Below the pieces are notes generated by a model. The model ran no database searches. It was not told the DNA's origin and saw only the letters and a list, made by a program, of their open reading frames with translations. A program made the position numbers and the translations under genes. 64,000 nt of DNA, from the NCBI RefSeq assembly GCF_950023065.1, contig NC_088679.1, forward strand, positions 60,822,001 to 60,886,000, read 5' to 3'. Below, piece after piece: positions 60,443 through 64,000 of this stretch; within the stretch, counting starts at the first letter, position 1; each line of letters starts with the position of its first letter. The stretch comes from Planococcus citri (lineage: Eukaryota > Arthropoda > Insecta > Hemiptera > Pseudococcidae).

Positions 60443-60956
60443 CCTATATTTGGATTTTCGTATTTTTCAGTATACAAAAATTTATTACGAAGTATTCGTC
60501 TACTAGTAGAGTGAAAAAATTGATTTCCACCATGGATACTATGTACCAACTGGAAGTCATACTTCCACTCGAAAATAGATGAGTAAGATGTGTACCAGTA
60601 CAACTCTCACTGAAGATAACGCTTGATCTTACCGTGGTATTTAAAGCGGGAAAGATCGTTGTATAAGCATACCAGTAAAAAACCTTACTGAAAAATACGT
60701 AAAGTCCCGACCATAGGCCTAAAACGAACCTATCCTAAATTCCTTCCATTAAAATTCTAATCGTCTTGGAAATCCGAAAATTCCTTCAAAATTACTCTAA
60801 GTCGATTTTCCTAAAAATTCTCCTCGTTTACGAACTCAAAAAGTTCCTTAAGAACACTGTTCGTAACGAATTCCCATCTTATCGCTGAATTTATGAAATA
60901 CCACGTAAATTCTGGCGAAATAAAAATTGCTATTTCTTCATATACATGAAAGTCGG

Positions 60957-61447
60957 AAAATTGCGACGTAATTGTGCACATTGAAGATACAAGGTCGCCT
61001 CTCGGTTTGACAGGGTTCTTACGAATCCGACTAGGGCAGCTAGGGGATGATCACGTCGACAATCGCAATGAAACCGCAAGGCTTTGATTGTCATGTATTT
61101 CGAAGAAATAACAATTCCCAAAAATATCTTGTAAAATAGAAAAATTTTGATCTCGCAAATTGAACGGAAAAAGCTCAAAAACGAGCACAGTTCAAGCTAA
61201 AAATTTCTTCCTAAAAATATAAAAATTTCAGGAAAACATGGTTTTCACCCCCATTCTCCCGTTATTTTGAGAGGCTGGGGCAAGAAGACCAAATTAAATT
61301 CTTGTCTTTGATTGAAAAGGTGCGAAAATTGCGATGTAATTGTGCACATTGAAGATACAAGGTCGCCTCTCGGTTTGACAGGATTCTTACGATTCCGACT
61401 AGGGCAGCTAGGGGATGATCACGTCGACAATCGCAATGAAACCGCAA
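60957..61447 (+). repeat. Direct duplication of a 123-bp module
   Basis: 60957-61079 and 61325-61447 differ at about three positions. The module contains TCGCCTCTCGGTTTGACAGG and GGGGATGATCACGTCGAC. Small minus-strand frames over both copies share the same peptide only because of this duplication. Confidence 0.85.
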
Positions 61448-62029
61448 TCTCTCCGTCACCTCGAAATCAAAGGCAACAAACTAAATTTTAGACATTTCGA
61501 TATAATTAAAATTCCACAGATTGATGTTCTTGGGTATAGGGTGTATTTAGAATCAACATTCTAACTATAGGATCGAAATAATCATGGCGTAAAAACCCAT
61601 AATTAAATCGAGAATATCAGTGAGGATCAAGAGACCTCTAACATGAGCAAGGTTTTGAGTAAACCTGACTAGCCTCGTGATGGAATAATCTCTAGAAAAT
61701 CATGTAAAAGATGTAATTTTCTACTCACTCTACTCACCCAGAAAACAAATACAATCTTAAAGTCCCTAAAATAGTTTGGATCCTTATAAAAATGTCTCAA
61801 TAAAATTAAAAATAATCACAGGGAAAAAATCAACCTCATATGACTATCTTTTACCTACGTGAAACACGATTCGTCGTGATTAGAAACACAGTACCTTGCT
61901 AGCTTCAATAAAATATCATTCTCTCGATTTAGATTAGAAAATGATGGTTCATGTCTTGAAAGTCTCGTAAGGGAAACTTGAGATGTCTAACATCGTTTTA
62001 GAATATTGTCAAAGGCAAAGTTTTCAGAA

Positions 62030-62790
62030 AAATGCCTGATGATATTTTCAAAATTATAGGTCTAAGTAGTCACAAGCCACCTGGCGTTCTTTGTATTGGA
62101 ACATCCGAAATGGAATTCTGATCATCGAATACCAGGCCTATTGTGTTTGAAGATCGTTTTGGTTTCGTAAAAAACGACTCTCTCAGGCATAATTATACTA
62201 CTGTCTTTTAGTTATATTCAGTCAGTCATACGAATACCCTGTGATAGTTTAAGGGAATATCTTTTGTCTTTGCACTTTCATCCGTGAAAGGGTAAAAATG
62301 ATTGATATTATGCACTCGTTTTATTTGGGATGCATTCAGGTAGAAATACTTGCTTGTTATCGCAAATAAAATCACGCCCACCTGCTGTGAGTTGCGATGG
62401 AAAATCCGAAATGGAATTCCGATGCGATAAACAGCTGGTAAACTTTGAGCTTGGAGAGCGTTTCGATTTCGAGAGAAACGTCTCAATCTGACTCAATTTC
62501 GATCAATACGACTAGCATAAGTTAGAAGTAGTATTCTTCAAAAATAATGTGTCTCATTCTCGCATTTCTTATTCACGTAAGAGTGTGAAAATGTGGTGCA
62601 TTTCACAACGATCTTGTTTTGGGTTCATTCAGGTAGAAGTACTGGAATGCAATTTAAAACGAGACCACGCCCACTTGCTGCGCATTGCGTTGAAAGATCC
62701 GAAATGGAATTTCGTTGCACTATGCAGCTGGTGTAGGTTTCATTTGAGGATCGCTTTGGTTTCGTAAAAAGTGATACCGTCAAATCTAAC
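62030..62790 (+). repeat. Three diverged tandem units of about 295-300 bp
   Basis: ATCCGAAATGGAATT recurs at about 62103, 62405 and 62698. Shared flanks include CATTCAGGTAGAA(A/G)TACT, CACGCCCAC(C/T)TGCTG and TTTTGGTTTCGTAAAAA. The left copy is partial. Confidence 0.75.
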
Positions 62791-63259
62791 CTCTTTTCTC
62801 AATTCTCCACTCGCTTACTAATATATTTAACTCGTAAGCTTTAACCCTAATGCACTTCAGTTTCAAATTTTCATCACGAAAGCTTGAAAGTGAGCTGCAT
62901 TAGAACCGAAAGTTTCATTTGAGAATTCAATTTCAAAGAAGTACGAAAATGTGCTCAAATGAAACCATGCATGTACCTATAGCATTTATTATGCATTATT
63001 TTCGAATTCTCATCACATTCTTCTGATGTAAATTCCCCAAATTTTCAAAATTTCGATACCCAAAGACTTCGAGAAAAAATTCTATCAGACTTTGAAATCT
63101 CTGTAGAATCTGCAAAATCTTGGCCCTTCTAGGCTAGAAAACCACGTTTTCGCGCAATTTTTCTCCAGATTCGAAACCGGGGCCTAAATCTTAGTCCAAG
63201 ATCCACGGCGCCATTTTCCCATTAAAATTAATGGCTAGAATGCCCTATGCCATTAAAAT

Positions 63260-63395
63260 ATGTCTGAAGGTTATTTTTCTCGCCTTTGGCTATAAAATTA
63301 CTTATTCTCAAGGTTATTTTTCTCGCTTTTGGCTATAAATTGAATATTCTCAAGGCTATTTCCCTCGCTTTGAGCTATAAAAATCCTATTTTTAA
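63260..63395 (+). repeat. Three tandem copies of a 43-bp unit
   Basis: GG(T/C)TATTT(T/C)(T/C)CTCGC...GGCTATAAA recurs at 63269, 63312 and about 63355. Confidence 0.8.
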
Positions 63396-64000
63396 CTTTT
63401 GAAACTCGAAAACAAAACCATAAATCTGTCAAAAAATCAGTAAAATATGTTCTGATCGTAAAAATTTCGTATTCTTTATGCAAATTTGATTTTCACCAAG
63501 GTCGAAAAACAAGGCCATAAATCCACCTCAAATTACGCTATTTTTACCTCAAAAGAGCCGACTTGTCAAAATTCAGTCACAAACAAGTCAATAAATCTCT
63601 TCCAAAATCATAAAAATTATTTTTTCACGATTCCAAATTACCTAATTTGTAAATTTCAATAGATTTCTGGCTAAAAATAGACGACGAGAACAATTCTTTT
63701 CCATATACCTAGGTATAATAAAAGTGTTTTTCTCGAAATAATGAGCCTCTAAAATACTAAAGTACAACTTTTCAAGGACAAAATCGTCGCTCTTTCGGTA
63801 TTGCCGCGGCGAAAAATATTCCAGTTCAAAGAGAATACCTAAAGAATAATTACCTCCGCTTACCCCAGCCCCCACCCATCAGATTAGTAAATTCCTTTCG
63901 AAAACAATTTAACGATCTTATTTGTCAAGTATAGCTGACCATTAAGTACATAGCGATTCCATACTCTCGAAAGCTCAATACCGAATACATCAAGGACATT

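Larger units (their letters stand above)
60443..64000 (+). mobile_element. Internal region of the LTR element, non-coding as far as seen
   Basis: About 3.6 kb with no gag, protease or polymerase frame on either strand. It holds several internal duplications, listed separately. Either a very long 5' leader or a large non-autonomous element; the window ends before this can be decided. Confidence 0.5.

Noticed and set aside
60930..61459. Two short minus-strand frames sharing a peptide of about 40 residues (HCDCRRDHPLAALVG...)
   Set aside because: The similarity is entirely due to the 123-bp direct duplication inside the LTR element; frames are short and have no known domain.

Overview
This is eukaryotic DNA, almost certainly from an insect. 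It is AT-rich and gene-poor, has very large introns and many transposon relics, and is littered with GTAGGTAGGTACCTAC-like tracts of the kind I associate with sap-sucking Hemiptera such as mealybugs and with moths. I cannot fix the order from sequence alone; a mealybug-like hemipteran is a low-confidence guess.

Only one protein-coding gene is convincing. It lies on the minus strand and has two coding exons, 36166-36345 and 2004-3902, separated by an intron of about 32.3 kb. It encodes a 692-residue type I membrane protein: signal peptide, cysteine-rich LRR N-cap, about 18 leucine-rich repeats, LRR C-cap, one membrane span, and a roughly 139-residue cytoplasmic tail. The tail carries an LPSY (PY-type) motif, a TQT (dynein light chain-type) motif and a C-terminal CTEL (PDZ ligand-type) motif. 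A splice acceptor just ahead of the start codon implies at least one non-coding 5' exon further right.

The long intron (3903-36165) and its upstream flank (36354-49465) hold mostly non-autonomous DNA-transposon relics with terminal inverted repeats (about 4.7, 5.5, 6.2, 11.4, 15.8, 16.8, 19.3, 35.1 and 40.3 kb). They also hold two tRNA-like SINE heads, several local tandem duplications, a degenerate GACCTTGAG array with an (AGAC)n tract (32.0-33.3 kb), and a dispersed repeat near 39.3 and 46.0 kb.

The most striking region is 49466-59223, a nested macrosatellite. Arrays of a CpG-rich 16-mer (unit GTCGTGCAAACGTGCA, itself a diverged dimer of an 8-mer) alternate with a spacer of about 755 bp. 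The arrays vary several-fold in length while the spacer stays nearly constant. Two spacer subtypes (A, B) occur in the order A-B-A-B-B-A. All long open frames here are by-products of the repeat.

At 59224 the last spacer is cut by what looks like the left LTR of an LTR retroelement (59224-60420). It is followed by a primer-binding-site-like motif and then 3.6 kb of repeat-containing internal sequence with no recognisable gag or pol. The element and probably the satellite continue beyond the window. No rRNA, CRISPR, intact tRNA or autonomous transposase gene was recognised.
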